A DNA stretch of 64,000 nt from Amoebidium appalachense (lineage: Eukaryota > Ichthyosporea), in assembly GCA_963693365.1 (NCBI GenBank), contig CAVNZM010000002.1, positions 7,564,001-7,628,000 on the forward strand, given 5' to 3'. Positions 20,152 through 31,732 of the stretch are shown here, piece after piece. Each line of letters opens with the position of its first letter. Positions within the stretch are counted from its first letter, which is position 1. The translations under genes and the position numbers were made by a program. Under the pieces are notes generated by a model. That model was not told where the DNA came from. It saw only the letters and a program-made list of their open reading frames with translations, and did not search any database.

Positions 20152-21500
20152 CGTCCTTCCTTCCTGCCCGTGCAAGTTTGGGTCCGGCGCCAGTGCTTTC
20201 CCCCAGATCTGTTTGGAAAAACGACCCCTTTCCCACCGCCCCACACCCCCACACCCCCCTTCCCCATACCCCTTCCCCAGCCTGTCCCCTCTCCCCCCCC
20301 CCCTCCCTCCATTTCCCCTTCAATTCTTCCTCAATCACCACCACCACCACCACCCTAGGCCTTCTTTCGGTCAACCCCCCCTCTCCCCCCGCCCCCCTCC
20401 CTCCCCCATCCACTAGGCCCAACCTCACGATTTGCTCACCGTTGCAATATCCACTAACACACACACAATCACACCCCCAGGACGTGTCTCAGTACTTCAC
20501 GGTCATGTCATACAACATCCAGGAGGGCTATGAGATGTACACCCAATCAAACACGGGCATGGTCTCTCTCAGCCCATTGGCCGATGCTATAAATAGGGTG
20601 CGCCCCCACGTGGCCTGCCTGCAGGAGACCGACTCTGCGCACATGCTCAATGGAAACAGGGACATTGCCGGATTCCTGGCCGAGCGCACCATGTACGTGT
20701 GTGGATCGTGTTGCTCTACCAATTCCGCCCCCCCCCTCTCTCCCACCCGCACAGATACTCTCCCCGCCCACCTCCACCACCCCCACCCCCACAAACGAAG
20801 CTTCCTTTCCCCGCTCTCCCCGCCCCCTCCCTCCCCCCCCCCCCCCCCCCCCCCCCTCTACCCCAGCCCCTCTACCCCTAGAAACACACACACACATACA
20901 CCCCCACCCCCACACACATCACTAGCACTATCACCGACACCCCCCCTCCTTCTCCCCCTAAGCACCACCCCTCACCATCACCATCACCTCCTCCTTCCTT
21001 CCCACCCCCTCCCTTTCCGTTTTCACTATAACAGCCCTCCACCGTTCCTTTGTGAGCTATCTCCCGTGGCACTAATCAATCACAAGTGCATTTCCTCTTG
21101 GCTCACACTATCCAATCACAGGTCCTACCTCAACTATGGTGCCGAGAGCTACATCGGCACCCCGGGCGTAGGAACCCTCTCAGCGCACAAACCAATCAAC
21201 TCGAGCCACGTGCTCCTCGAAAGACACGGTGGGCCCCTCAATCGTATCCTGGTGCACGATTTGATCGAGGTGTATGACCCGCTTGTGCTCAAGCACGTGC
21301 CTGTGCACGTGTTCAACACACATGCGGAGGCATTTACGGAGGAGGCAAAGAGGGAGCAGGTACAGTTTCCCCCCCCCCCCCCCCCCCCCTCCCCCTCCCC
21401 CCATCCCCACAACCTCCCCGCCCTCCTTCCCCCCCCCCCCTCCTCTCTCTCTCCGTCCCCCCTCCCCCACCAAGGGGCTCGCAACACACACACGCGCACC

Positions 21501-21540
<40 letters not shown>

Positions 21541-21809
21541 ACCCCATCCCTTCACTATCACAATTCATGCATCCATCAATGCTAGCCCCTCTTTCCCCCA
21601 CCTCTCTCCTCCCCTCCCATCCCACCCTTCTTGCAGGTGCACAGACTTGCACATGCTCAAAAAACACATGGATTCAACATGCAATCCCCTACAGTATATA
21701 AAAAAAAATTCCCAATAGATTACGTAGTGCATGATCATTACCCCCCCCCTCCCCCCCCCCCCCCCCCCCCCCCCCTCCCCTCCCCCTTCGTCCCTTATTC
21801 TCTCTCTCC

Positions 21810-21846
<37 letters not shown>

Positions 21847-21874
21847 TTCCCTCCCCTCCCAGCCCCCCTCCCCC

Positions 21875-21916
<42 letters not shown>

Positions 21917-22409
21917 CCACCACCACCACCATTATCATTCTTCGCGAGAAATACATAAATACGCAAAGTTGCTGACACCAAAATACCACACACAGGTTCT
22001 CCAAATTGTGCGTGAAGTCAACAAGACCACCGGCCCCGCTGTTCTTATGGGAGACTTTAACGTGTGGGCCAACCTCTCCAACCTCTACCCAATTTGGAAC
22101 CCCGACAACTACGGCGTGATGCGATTCGTCAACTACTCCTCTTTCGACAACAACTGGAATAACAACGTTTTCCTACCTACCGAGACGTATGGATACAAGA
22201 GTATCGATCACATTTACTATCGTGATTTATGTCTTGTCGGACAGAGGCAGGTTATGATGGAGGGTGCCTCGGATCATATGCCGCTTGTGGCGCAATTTAG
22301 CACCCACGATCCGATTACGGGCCTGCCGTGCAAGACACCGATTACGTGGGAGGCGATCAACAACAGTACGGGTGTCCCACCAATCATTGTTGGGAGCATG
22401 CGCACGTGA
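17461..22409 (+). CDS. CWH43: CWH43/PGAP2IP-like GPI-anchor remodelling protein, 5 exons, 780 aa
   Basis: Exons: 17461-18791, 19447-19594, 20481-20692, 21122-21359 and 21996-22409. Phases join cleanly to a 780-aa protein; human CWH43 is about 700 aa and yeast Cwh43 about 950. Residues 1-60 are polar and Ser/Thr-rich. Residues about 65-440 contain many hydrophobic membrane segments (the PGAP2-interacting part). Exon 2 adds one more segment around [11 protein letters not shown]. Residues 494-780 form an endonuclease/exonuclease/phosphatase-like domain with its signature blocks: SYNIQEG (503-509), LQETD (540-544), MGDFN (661-665) and SDHMPL (735-740). In fungi and animals this family acts in the ER/Golgi membrane on lipid remodelling of GPI anchors. 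The exon 1 frame reads into TAA at 18793, which overlaps the donor GTAAGT at 18792, so an unspliced message would end after the membrane part. The gene is divergent from the ester hydrolase. Confidence 0.88.
18865..19110. repeat. (CA)n with (CG)n and CACACG segments in CWH43 intron 1
   Basis: (CG)n at 18890-18906, pure (CA)n at about 18906-18973, then CACGCAAACG-type units. Confidence 0.85.
21744..21914. repeat. Poly-C block in CWH43 intron 4
   Basis: Three long C runs separated by C/T-rich DNA, then (CCA)n, about 80 bp before the exon 5 acceptor at 21996. Confidence 0.85.
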
Positions 22410-22624
22410 TCTTGCGCTGGCCAATGGAATCACTGAAACTTAGCCTAAATTGGAAATAGGATTGACTAGAATTGACGCAAGGCTGGCATGCCACATCAGC
22501 GGTGTTTTCCTCCGCTTATTGCTTTTGTATCATTTGTATCTAAACGTCTTTTTAAAGTTTTTAAGGTTCTGGTCAATTTTTTTGGAGCTCGTGGCAGGCC
22601 CATGAGAGCATCCGACAGAAGCAA

Positions 22625-22630
22625 AATAAA
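22625..22630 (+). terminator. Putative poly(A) signal of the CWH43-like gene
   Basis: AATAAA about 215 bp after the stop codon at 22407-22409, in the expected orientation. Confidence 0.45.
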
Positions 22631-22763
22631 CACACAGTCTCATTGGTAAATCTAAAGCAAGACAATCATTATTTCTCGGCCTTACCTGAAAGTTTCATAT
22701 CCGGCCGCTGCTCTCTTCTTTTCTTCATACCATTGCTTATCCTCCCCAGCATTGCTTTATCCC

Positions 22764-22799
<36 letters not shown>

Positions 22800-22971
22800 A
22801 CGGAGACGTTTATAAAATCTATCTCATATTGGATCAAAAGATATGAAAGAATCTGACCGAAGGCCAATTTATTGCATCCCACAATGTAAAAGGCCAATGG
22901 AACGCAGATGTGATGTCTCTTGGCCAATCAGCGGGGTCCATGATAAACTTTAACTGGTGACACTGATGGTG

Positions 22972-23012
<41 letters not shown>

Positions 23013-26000
23013 CCGGCATCCCCCCTTACCCAAACCCTAGCCCCTTTTCCCTACACCTTCGCACAGGGCACTAGTTTTTGACATTTCTCTTCCGTACCCT
23101 CCCCCCCCCCCCCCCCCCCCCCTCCTTCCCCCCCCCCCCCCCCCCCTCCTTCCCCCCCCCCCCCCTCCTCCCCCCCCCCCCCCCCCCCTGCCCTCCCCCC
23201 TCCCTGGGCGCGAAGAAAAAAACAACATTGCAAGATCTGGAGTACAGCAACAACCACAACGGTTACCCTGGATGATACGGCGAGAAACAACAGAAATAAT
23301 ACCAACCACTCAGGATTAGGTACCATCACCTTCTGCGAGGTGGGGTTTTCCCCAATCTCTACGTACCCTCCTCTCCCCTCCCCTCCTTCCTCCCCCCCCC
23401 CCCCCCCCCCTCCCAACCACCACCACCACCCCTCCCCCCCCCCCCCCCCCCCCCCCCTCCCTCCCCCGGCCCCATCCCTTTCTGTCCAGGCACGTGAATA
23501 CAAGCCTCCTCCTTATTTTTCTTCCTCTCTCCTCCCCCCCCCCCCCCCCCCCCCCCCCCTACTTTTTTACCTGCCAGCATCCTCCGTTAACCCCTCCCAT
23601 TCCTCCTTTTGTGCATGGTACACCCCAGCACTACAAACACACACGGTACCGTTTTAATCAAGTTTACTGTCAAGCAGTCTAATGCCAGCGGATCTACTTT
23701 GACCCCCCCCCCCCCAAAAGCATAATTATTGTGCTAAAAGCTTAATTATTATGCTACACACTGGTTGCCCAGGGGGACAACGGCTCAAAACACTCAGATT
23801 TCCGGTTTGGCTGAACGGTGTTTTCTGTTATTCGGCACTCACTGAGTGCAAGCAGTGTGCATGAGTAGAAACTGTACCGCCACAACCTCTTGAACACGAC
23901 GGGCTTTCTGACCAACCCCCCCCCCCCCCTCTCTCTGCTTGGATTCCGTCAGTATAGACGCCTGTGCACACAGTACACAACACCTGAGGGGCATTTTAGC
24001 CAATCTTCCCCTCCCCTCACCCCCCCAGCAGGGTAGGTGGGCGTAAACCCTTAAGTCTGTATGTGTGCACACAGTACACGAAACGGACCGGTAAAGGCAC
24101 AGCTGCCTGTTTCAAGGGGGGTTTGTTGCCCTTGGAAATCCTTGGGTGAGCCATGGGTTACAAGTCACGAGTATTACAATGCGTTTTACCGAACAAAGTT
24201 CCCTAGCTTTCAGAATGTATTATTTGACAGCACATGGTGTATGGTTAAAACGGTCAACCACTACGATCAACGCTTCAGCACATAAAAAAAGCTCAGCCAA
24301 CCATGCTAGAAGTTAACTACCAACTGTTGTATCTGGGGAATGCCGTGTATACGTGACAATTATCTCAACAAAATATGTGTGCTGTTGTTTTCCCTGGTAA
24401 GGTACAATATGCAGTGCCGGAACGTGGCGTTCAAATTCTTGTTGAATGGGGCCCCCAGTTCAGTGTCTCCGGCTCTTGGGGGCCTGCGTGCAAGACAGTC
24501 ATCACACAGATGTGTGCTGCAGCCGTGTCGAACCTGCAAAAACACTATGAATAACAGGGATGATGCTGAAGCCCAGTTGACAGCCTTTGTCTCACATGCA
24601 TCATGTTTGTGTGCACGTGTGAAATTGGTGGGGAGGCAATATGTGCGTGTGTGGTGTGTGTGTGCACACGTGTAACAGAGCGTCTCAGCTATGTCGCCCT
24701 TCAAAATAAAATAAAAAAGAAAGACTCTTTATACTCAGGCTCCTAAACTTGGTCCAGACGTGCCAGCTATAGAGCAAGAGACGATCGTAATACAGTAACT
24801 GGGTTTATTTCCGGGAGTCTTATTCGTGTCAGTAGGGACCGGAAGGCAAGTAAGAAAACCGACATGCCTTGTCTAAAGGGTATCCAGCGAGAAATAATTT
24901 TAAAAAAAAGGATAGGTGGTATCAACGGCAGTAATTCTAGTCATGCTTGACGCAAACCTGAACATACTTACATTGAATCATTTGTTAACAGCACAGGCAC
25001 AAAAATTGCTACGTTTGTATAAACGATTAACCGATTCATGGCAAACAAAGTCAAAGTCAAAGCAAAATTGCAAGTTGTTGTGGATGCCTACCTGCACATG
25101 GAGCTGGGGTCGGAGCAATATGGAAGAGCTTACTGCACGATGATAGCCACTGGCATCCACCTACGGGCGACAGAGCCAGCATCATAGCTTCTGTGGCATG
25201 TAGGCGCACTGACAGGCACGACTATCGACACCCGATCTCCCAATCGAGCACACGCTAGCAGCACAGCCATCGTGTGCACCTTTCCTTTTACGGAGATAAA
25301 CACCACTTCGTGGCTGTCATTCCAAGCTTTGTAATTTTTTCTAGCTTAGCCCACAACGCTGCTCGAGAAGTGGTGGAGAGGTGGCTGGAAAGTGGATACC
25401 GTTTACTGTGGCACCGGTGACTGTTCGAAAAGTGGGAACGCCAAAGCTTTGCAGAAGGATGCTCAACCCTTATCAGATTGTAGTGGGCTACGGTGAGGTC
25501 TAGTCACGCTAGGCGCGCAACAGTCGTGAGTCAGCTTTGGTATAGCCATTATTCTACAGCTCTACCTTCTGATACTGCTGGTGGACGTAGACCGCGGTGC
25601 GTTTTTGGTGTGGGTTGGCGTTCGTTTTTGCTCCACCAGGCGTGAGTCTCCCAGACAGAAGCACGACCGCCGGGCGCCGCCCTCTGCAGACGCCTTTAGA
25701 AACCTGATATTCGTTGCGTCCGAATTGTGATTGGTGAATACGGCATCATGGAGGTGGGGCATGGGCAAGGGCCAGAGGCTCGCACTGCGCATCTTTCTAC
25801 TCCCAACTCTGACGAAGGCAATAACCGCGGCGCGTGTGTGGACCAAGATATAAGCAGAAAATATAATGATATTGTAACGATCCTTCAACTTTAATAGCTA
25901 AATTTTTGTTCTATAACGTTGAAGACGACTCATGTAATTCATTCAGGTCGCCGTTCGTAACAGTTTACATGTTTTCACGTGGCGATAAATGATTGGCCTG

Positions 26001-26504
26001 TGCACTAAAGGTGAGACGTTTGGGAGCAAATATAATTCAGCTTGCTGCTCTACTGTGAGGCTTTTGTTTTGACTGTTTGACTCGAGAAGTGGATTGGGAT
26101 GAGTTATAATTAGTCCAGCGTTTCTTCTTCCTTCTTCTCTTTTTTTCTTTTGTGTGAGGAATGTGTACTCAAATAGAGGCACAGTTAAAACCGTTTGACG
26201 ATCAGAAATAATGGAATGTTGGAGCACTGTGCGCTATTATAGACGCTTGGCAACCAACCGCCACCGGTAACCACCGTCTGGGAAAAACCGAAAACAGCTG
26301 CAGAGTACGTGAGACGCCTGCATGGACAAAACGAGGACAAAACGCCAAAACGAACTATAGTTGACTGAAAAAGTAGACACAAAACTTGCCTGCATCTTGC
26401 GCGAGCATTCATGTTACAGTACCAAGCACTTTCGGATAAGTCCCAAAAAACGGACACCATAATCACCGGAAATTGAGCACGATAGGCAAGCAGTGCAGAA
26501 CTGA

Positions 26505-26690
26505 GGCCGAAAGCTTAATTATTAAGCGAAAAGCTTCAAAATTATGCGAAAAGCTTTATTATTATGCGAAAAGCTTAATTATTATGCACAAGCTTAATAA
26601 TTAAGCAAAAGCTTAATTATCAAGTTAAAAGCTTATTTATTAAGCAAAAGCTTAATTGTTATGCTAAAAGCGAGTTTATTAAGCTCGTGT
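26505..26690. repeat. AT-rich tandem repeat of about 20 bp around AAGCTTAATTATTATGC
   Basis: Roughly nine imperfect units, each containing a HindIII-type AAGCTT and a TTATTATGC or TTATTAAGC segment. Two more units lie at 23716-23757. No gene is associated. Confidence 0.65.
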
Positions 26691-26727
26691 GGTTGGGCCC
26701 TCTGTCAGTGTGTGCGTGTGTCACGGT

Positions 26728-26728
<1 letters not shown>

Positions 26729-26786
<58 letters not shown>

Positions 26787-26818
26787 AGCTAAAGTGTACA
26801 CATTAGCATGGTGTGTGT

Positions 26819-26852
<34 letters not shown>

Positions 26853-27060
26853 TGTGTGTGCTCGTGTGCGCATGTGCGCGTGTGTGTGCATGTGCGTGCA
26901 GTGTAAGCTTGAGTGTCTGTGTGCATGTGCGTGTGCATGTGCATGTGTGTGTGCGTGTGCATGCAGTGTAAGCTTGAGTGTCTGTGTGCATGTGCGTGTG
27001 CATGTGCATGTGTGTGTGCGTGTGCATGTGACGCTGTGTGTGTCACACACACACACACGT

Positions 27061-27091
<31 letters not shown>

Positions 27092-27160
27092 GGGGGGGGT
27101 GTGGGTGTGTTTGGGTGGGTGTATGTATGGGTATGTGTGTGCAGGTAGGTATGGGTGTGC
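26729..27160. repeat. Compound (TG)n and TGCATG-rich minisatellite
   Basis: Contains a duplicated unit of about 68 bp with CAGTGTAAGCTTGAGTGTCT at 26898 and again at 26966, a short inverted (CA)n at 27042, and a G run at 27075. Confidence 0.8.
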
Positions 27161-28591
27161 AAGAATCCACCTTTCGGGGAGGGGAGGGGAGGGGGGAGGG
27201 GGTTACATGCATTATTTAATATTAGTGGCATGCACTCTAAAGAGTCCTGGTTCTTGTTTTTTAGTGTTGGGGGGAAAGGGGGAGGTAGGGAATGGGATGG
27301 GAAACGGGGCACTGATAAAGAGGGTGGGGAGGGGGGGAGGGGGGGGGGGGGGGGAGAGAGTGAGAGGCCCTTGCAACGGGGGGCGTGAGGGGGGGGAAGG
27401 GGGTAGAAAGAGGGCATTTGGTTTTTGGTGGTGTGAAGAAAGGATGCAAAGGCCCCATTTCTAGCTAGGTTGATGAAGGGAAGGAAAGGGCAAGGTGGAC
27501 GGGATATCTAGAAGATGCGAGCTGTGTGTGTGTGCGTGTCGTGTGTCATGTGTGTGTGTGTGCAGCGTGTGTGTGCGTGTGTGTGTGTGCGTGTGTGTGT
27601 GTGTGCGCCTGTGTGTGCACGTGAAGTTGGTGATTGGAATTGTCGAGGTTTTTGCTTGGTTGTGGTGGGAAAGGTCCGTGAGGGAGGGGGGGGGGGGGGG
27701 GGGGGGGGAAGAGAGGGGGGGAGGGGGGGGGGGGGGGGAAGGTGGGATTGGGGGGGTATGTGACGCGAATGGCAGTAGGCAACTGTCACATAGATATATC
27801 TAGCTGAGGTGTGTAATATCAACGGTCCAACTCTCCCTCTCTCCCTCCCTCTCTCTCTTTCTCTCCCTCCCCCCCCCCCCCCTCCCGCCCAAACCCCCTC
27901 CCTCCCTCCCTCCCTCCCTCCCTCTCTCTCTCTCTCTCTTTTTCTCTCTCCCCGTACGTCTCCCTCTCTCCCTTTCCCTCTCCCCCCCTCTATTAAAATC
28001 ATATCATAGTCCTGTAATATCATGTGACCGGACTGAGCCGGCCTCTGCCTGAGCTGCCAGGTTCATGCGCGCAAGATCTAGCAGCTGATCGATGCAGAAT
28101 GCACACCCGTAGGGGGCCCCCCGGCAGATTCGGCCTTCTTCCACAACCGGGCCGTTTGGTTGGCTGGCGCGGGGCCGGGGTTACGTAAGGCGGTGGGGTC
28201 GGGGGAGGCCAGACCACGATATGGAGGTTTTGGGGGAGGCCTGCGCAGGGCCTTACGTAAGCCTTACGTAAGGCGGTCAGGCGGGGGCGGGCGCTAGGTA
28301 GAGCACGATACGGAAGGCGTGGGTCTGGGGAGGTTTATGTGGCGAATCGGGCTGCGCGGTTGTGAAACTTGCGCTAATGACGTCGTCAGTAGGGAACCAG
28401 TCAGATTCTTCGGTCGTGGAAGTTGAGAAGTGGCCTCGTGAGCCGTGATAGTGAACCAGTCGGAGGGCCCGGTTGTGAAAGTTAGCTAATGAGCGTTAAT
28501 TACACCTGTAGCTTGCACAACCGGGCGATACCATTGGGTAGTGGTTTGAAGTTTTATGATTGGATAAAAACCATTCAATCCTTTTGGCGGG

Positions 28592-28600
28592 TATATATAA
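28592..28600 (+). promoter_or_regulatory. TATA box upstream of the 52-aa ORF
   Basis: TATATATAA in GGCGGGTATATATAAACG, about 65 bp before the ATG at 28661. An inverted CCAAT box (GATTGG) lies near 28559. Confidence 0.4.
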
Positions 28601-28660
28601 ACGTAGATCTGGGGGTAGTATATAATGCAGCAACACGATATTTGACGCTCAGTTTTTATA

Positions 28661-28819
28661 ATGCCGCCGAAGCGAAGCAGAGCAAAGCAGAAGAAAGTTG
28701 TACAGCCTCCTTGTGGTACTAGTGAATATGCAGTTGCGAGCATAAGCCTGAACATAACCAATGCGGGTGGGAATGTGCGATACCATTTGGTAGGCCTTTT
28801 GAATGAAATGGTTGGGTAG
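28661..28819 (+). CDS. Hypothetical 52-aa basic small protein, TATA-preceded
   Basis: A short frame begins MPPKRSRAKQKKVVQPP and stops at 28817-28819. The N terminus is strongly basic, as in nuclear or chromatin proteins, and the rest is neutral. A clear TATA box lies about 60-70 bp upstream (28592-28600), in non-repetitive DNA. I recognise no family. The frame may also be a chance ORF, or a first exon that splices onward. Confidence 0.25.
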   Translation: MPPKRSRAKQKKVVQPPCGTSEYAVASISLNITNAGGNVRYHLVGLLNEMVG

Positions 28820-28855
28820 GAATCACGGTATTTGTCTTAGCGGCTAGTGGAGAGG

Positions 28856-28864
28856 TATAAAAAG
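28856..28864 (+). promoter_or_regulatory. Second TATA-like box
   Basis: TATAAAAAG lies downstream of the 52-aa ORF. The flanks resemble the first TATA region (ATGATTGG/AAATGGTTGG upstream; CACGATAT and GTGACGC/TTGACGC downstream), suggesting a degenerate promoter duplication. No convincing ORF follows within 300 bp. Confidence 0.25.
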
Positions 28865-30569
28865 GGTGAACACGATATCGTCGATCACTTTGTGACGCAG
28901 CGCGGTGTGGAGCAGGGTACTCAGAAGAAAGCTGTCTGGAGCGAGCCTTTTTCTTGTTAGTACTGCATAACAGTCAAACTCGAGTGTGGATATCTTTGAA
29001 CACGAGTAGGAGGTTTCCTCTTTGTCGAAGTACTGTTTGTTGTTTTTTTGACAAATAGTATGTTAAGATAGTCGCAGAAGTTCTTTCTTTTTACAAATTT
29101 TTTATTGCGGACTGCGGCTCAGAGGAGCTGTCAATGTTAGGCACCTCATAGAATTATGGTCGGATCATTTTTCGAAGCTTGGTGAACATGAATTATTGGC
29201 GGCAACTGATCTGAGTGCGAGGTGATGGCGCTTCAAGCTGAGATTGGTCAGGGCCGGAATCGGATCCCTGACAGGTGCATTGTGGGTCGAAAGACGTAGG
29301 GCTACCTTTCCGTGTCACTGTGTGCTTGTGTACGTGTGTTGCTGACAACGATCACATGATTGCACGTGCATTTGAACATTGCAGCCTCCATACACACACT
29401 AATCATACACGCCAACGTCGAGTATCTGCCTTGTAGATTCTCTATAACTAGTCATTGCGTCTCAAGTCTATTCGTGCTTCTTTTGCGATATATTCCTCTT
29501 TTTTTTTTTTTTTTTTTAATAAAATATTCTCGTGGTTGATGTATCATGATCACAAACAAACCGTTGCAAACCACATGTGCCACGGAAAGCCAGTGCTCTC
29601 GGGTCGCGCGATGTCATCGTTCCAGCAAAATCTTGGGAAGTAGGCGAGTACCAATCAGAAACAGGTGCTCAGATCTATTTGAGCAGTGTTGAAATTCTAC
29701 AAAATACCAATCTCAGACAGATCTGGTTTGTAACCAGGTTTTGCAGAAAAAAAATTCCTATAGCACGAGAAATTTTGCTTTGAACCTTAGAATCTGTTAT
29801 ATTGGGAAAAATAAGTATTTTTAAAACTCGTGATTACCCAAAATACAGTAGCAATATTTGCCCTTGCTCAAGGCTTTGTCCACGCCAGCAGATGGTTGGA
29901 TGTCAGATATCCTGGGAATCTGCAGGGAATGTGAAACGTGACTTCGGTGGTGTCATTTGAGCAAATTATTTGACAGCACCATTGTCTCGACCCGGGTACG
30001 CAAGAGGGAAATTTTTTTCTTTCTCGTTATGTTATCAGAAAGAAGCATAGTAAATATCTCAATTCTCACCTCTTTTTCACCCTTGTAATGGAAGCATGCT
30101 GTCTCTGAATTCAGATCAATCTGGTGAACTTCGCAAGCCTTGAGCAAGTGCTCCCGCCTCCATGTTAAAATATAATTTTAAACATATTTTTATGTCTAAA
30201 AGTTGGTTGTTTAACCAAAAGCCGACTTACTACTCTTTTTGATTGAACCGTGTATCTCAGCCGCGAAAAGGCATTTCTCCGGTTTGTTTAGTGGCTCACT
30301 GAACCTATCCTCTATAAAAGCGATCTCAACACAGGCTTGTGTCATAAAGTTTTCCTCTGTTTTGATAACGGTATTTTTCACCTCCTCCCTACAAAAAGCA
30401 AAATTGTATTTGGCGTTTCATATGTATGTAGTTTAACACGCGAGCAAGCTGCAACATATCATTTACACAGTCGTGCTGAATCATAAAGCGCACAACTGTA
30501 CGTGTCTGTTGAAGAGCTTATGTATACATGTACTATATAATCAAGGTTAAGGGCAACGTTCACTGTCAA

Positions 30570-30642
30570 TCCTGGGATAGAAGAGTTCACTCTCTTGCGC
30601 TCACAGTTACTTCCTGGGATAGAAGAGTTCACTCCTTCGCGC
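30570..30642 (+). repeat. Direct repeat upstream of the kinase gene
   Basis: CCTGGGATAGAAGAGTTCAC occurs twice, about 42 bp apart, ending about 45 bp before the kinase ATG. It may be a promoter element duplication. Confidence 0.6.
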
Positions 30643-30688
30643 TATCTTTTGCAGGTGATGACATTATACGAATTACACTCACAGCAAG

Positions 30689-31732
30689 ATGCTGTTTGAA
30701 ATGGTGCAAGCAAATTTCCTGAGCCTACGCTTGACAGCTGGGGTGGTTATCAAACAATACGAAATTCTTTCTTCCAAGCCCCTAGGTAATGGTGCATATG
30801 CAGCTGTATACCACGCAAAACACAGGAAAAGTGGTGTGAACGTAGCGTTGAAATGCATCCCGCATTCGAACCCCGACCCTCTCTCGTCGGTAGAGACAGA
30901 GGTTGAAGCGCTTACGCGCACCAGAGGCCACCCAAACGTCGTCAGTCTATATGATGTCTTTCAAGATGACAGCTTTACCTATCTAGTTCTCGAGCACTGT
31001 TCTAACGGGACACTACACGATTTCCTTCAAAAGAACGGACCAGTACCGGAGGACATGGCGAAAAAATGGTTTGCTCAGCTCGTGCGTGCTGTTTCATTCT
31101 GTCAGGATCGTGGTGTCATCAACCAGGATTTGAAAAACGAAAACGTTCTTTTTGACTCGAACATGAACGTCAAGATAGTCGACTTTGGCCTTTGTGTGTT
31201 GACAGACGGGGACGCATCTCGAGCGGTTACGACACGGGCGGGGGGATCGCCTGTCTTTGCTGCTCCAGAGGTTTATGGCGCTAGTTTGAATGGAATTTCC
31301 TTCCGTCCTGCCTTGGCCGAGTCATGGGCTCTTGGTGTTATTTTGCATTCCATTCTTACAGGAGCACTCCCATTTCCTGTCAGGCATTACCAGCGCATGT
31401 GGATGCGATATCAACCGCCCACCTCCTTGTCGACCTCCTGCCAGGATTTGCTACAGTACATGTTGAAACACACGCCGTCAGTACGTCTCCCCGTGAAAAG
31501 AATACAAGAGCATGTTTGGTTACGTGAGCAAACGGACGATGGTTGTGCTTCATGTTCAGATGATGAAGTTGCAAACTTGGATGTTGATGTGTGTTATAAT
31601 TATGAGCCAAGAGCGTCGCTGGTAAGGTTAGCAGGTTTGAATGATGGAGTGGACATGGGGCATCGATGTACTTGTGATGACAGTGTGGGTAAAGGTGGAA
31701 AGGTGATGGTTGAGGTCGGGCATAACTGTTAG
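30689..31732 (+). CDS. Intronless CAMK/SNF1-like serine/threonine kinase with NQD in place of HRD, 347 aa
   Basis: A single open frame of 347 residues covers a complete protein kinase domain (about residues 23-278). Visible motifs: glycine loop GNGAYAAV (33-40), VALK with the ATP-binding Lys55, INQDLKNEN (144-152) in the catalytic loop, DFG (165-167), AAPE (191-194), ESWALGVILHSILTGALPF (211-229) and a CAMK-type end PSVRLPVKRIQEHVW. The catalytic-loop HRD is NQD: the base Asp147, Lys149 and Asn152 are kept, but the His and Arg are replaced. The usual Asp of DxWxxG is Glu211. The tail of about 65 residues is acidic and Cys-rich (CASCSDDEVANLDVD). Substrate unknown. The lack of introns, unlike the other identified genes, may point to a retrocopy or lineage-specific duplicate. 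A second in-frame ATG at 30701 is an alternative start. Confidence 0.85.
   Translation: MLFEMVQANFLSLRLTAGVVIKQYEILSSKPLGNGAYAAVYHAKHRKSGVNVALKCIPHSNPDPLSSVETEVEALTRTRGHPNVVSLYDVFQDDSFTYLVLEHCSNGTLHDFLQKNGPVPEDMAKKWFAQLVRAVSFCQDRGVINQDLKNENVLFDSNMNVKIVDFGLCVLTDGDASRAVTTRAGGSPVFAAPEVYGASLNGISFRPALAESWALGVILHSILTGALPFPVRHYQRMWMRYQPPTSLSTSCQDLLQYMLKHTPSVRLPVKRIQEHVWLREQTDDGCASCSDDEVANLDVDVCYNYEPRASLVRLAGLNDGVDMGHRCTCDDSVGKGGKVMVEVGHNC

Larger units (their letters stand above)
22410..28660. other. Gene-poor region
   Basis: C runs at 22768-22799, 22977-23011, 23100-23188, 23395-23465 and 23533-23560; AT-rich tandem units; TG minisatellite (26729-27160); G runs (27340, 27690-27738); C/T-rich DNA (27835-27990); CG-rich DNA with TTACGTAA palindromes (28183-28275). 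Short frames here (for example 24340-24675 +, 25562-25888 -) show no family features. I see no convincing gene. Confidence 0.45.
28820..30688. other. Kinase upstream region
   Basis: Unique, moderately AT-rich DNA without simple repeats except a T run (29500-29518). TATAAAAG at about 30313 and the direct repeat at 30570-30642 are the only promoter-like features noted. Confidence 0.4.

Noticed and set aside
21635-21715. Extra CWH43 exon ([16 protein letters not shown])
   Set aside because: It follows a CTTGCAG but is not needed: exon 4 (to 21359) joins exon 5 (from 21996) in phase and matches the expected domain order without it.
23210-23340. Minus-strand hydrophobic segment (EWLVLFLLFLAVSS...)
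   Set aside because: Could be a signal or membrane helix, but no start codon, partner exon or family supports it, and flanks are poly-C.
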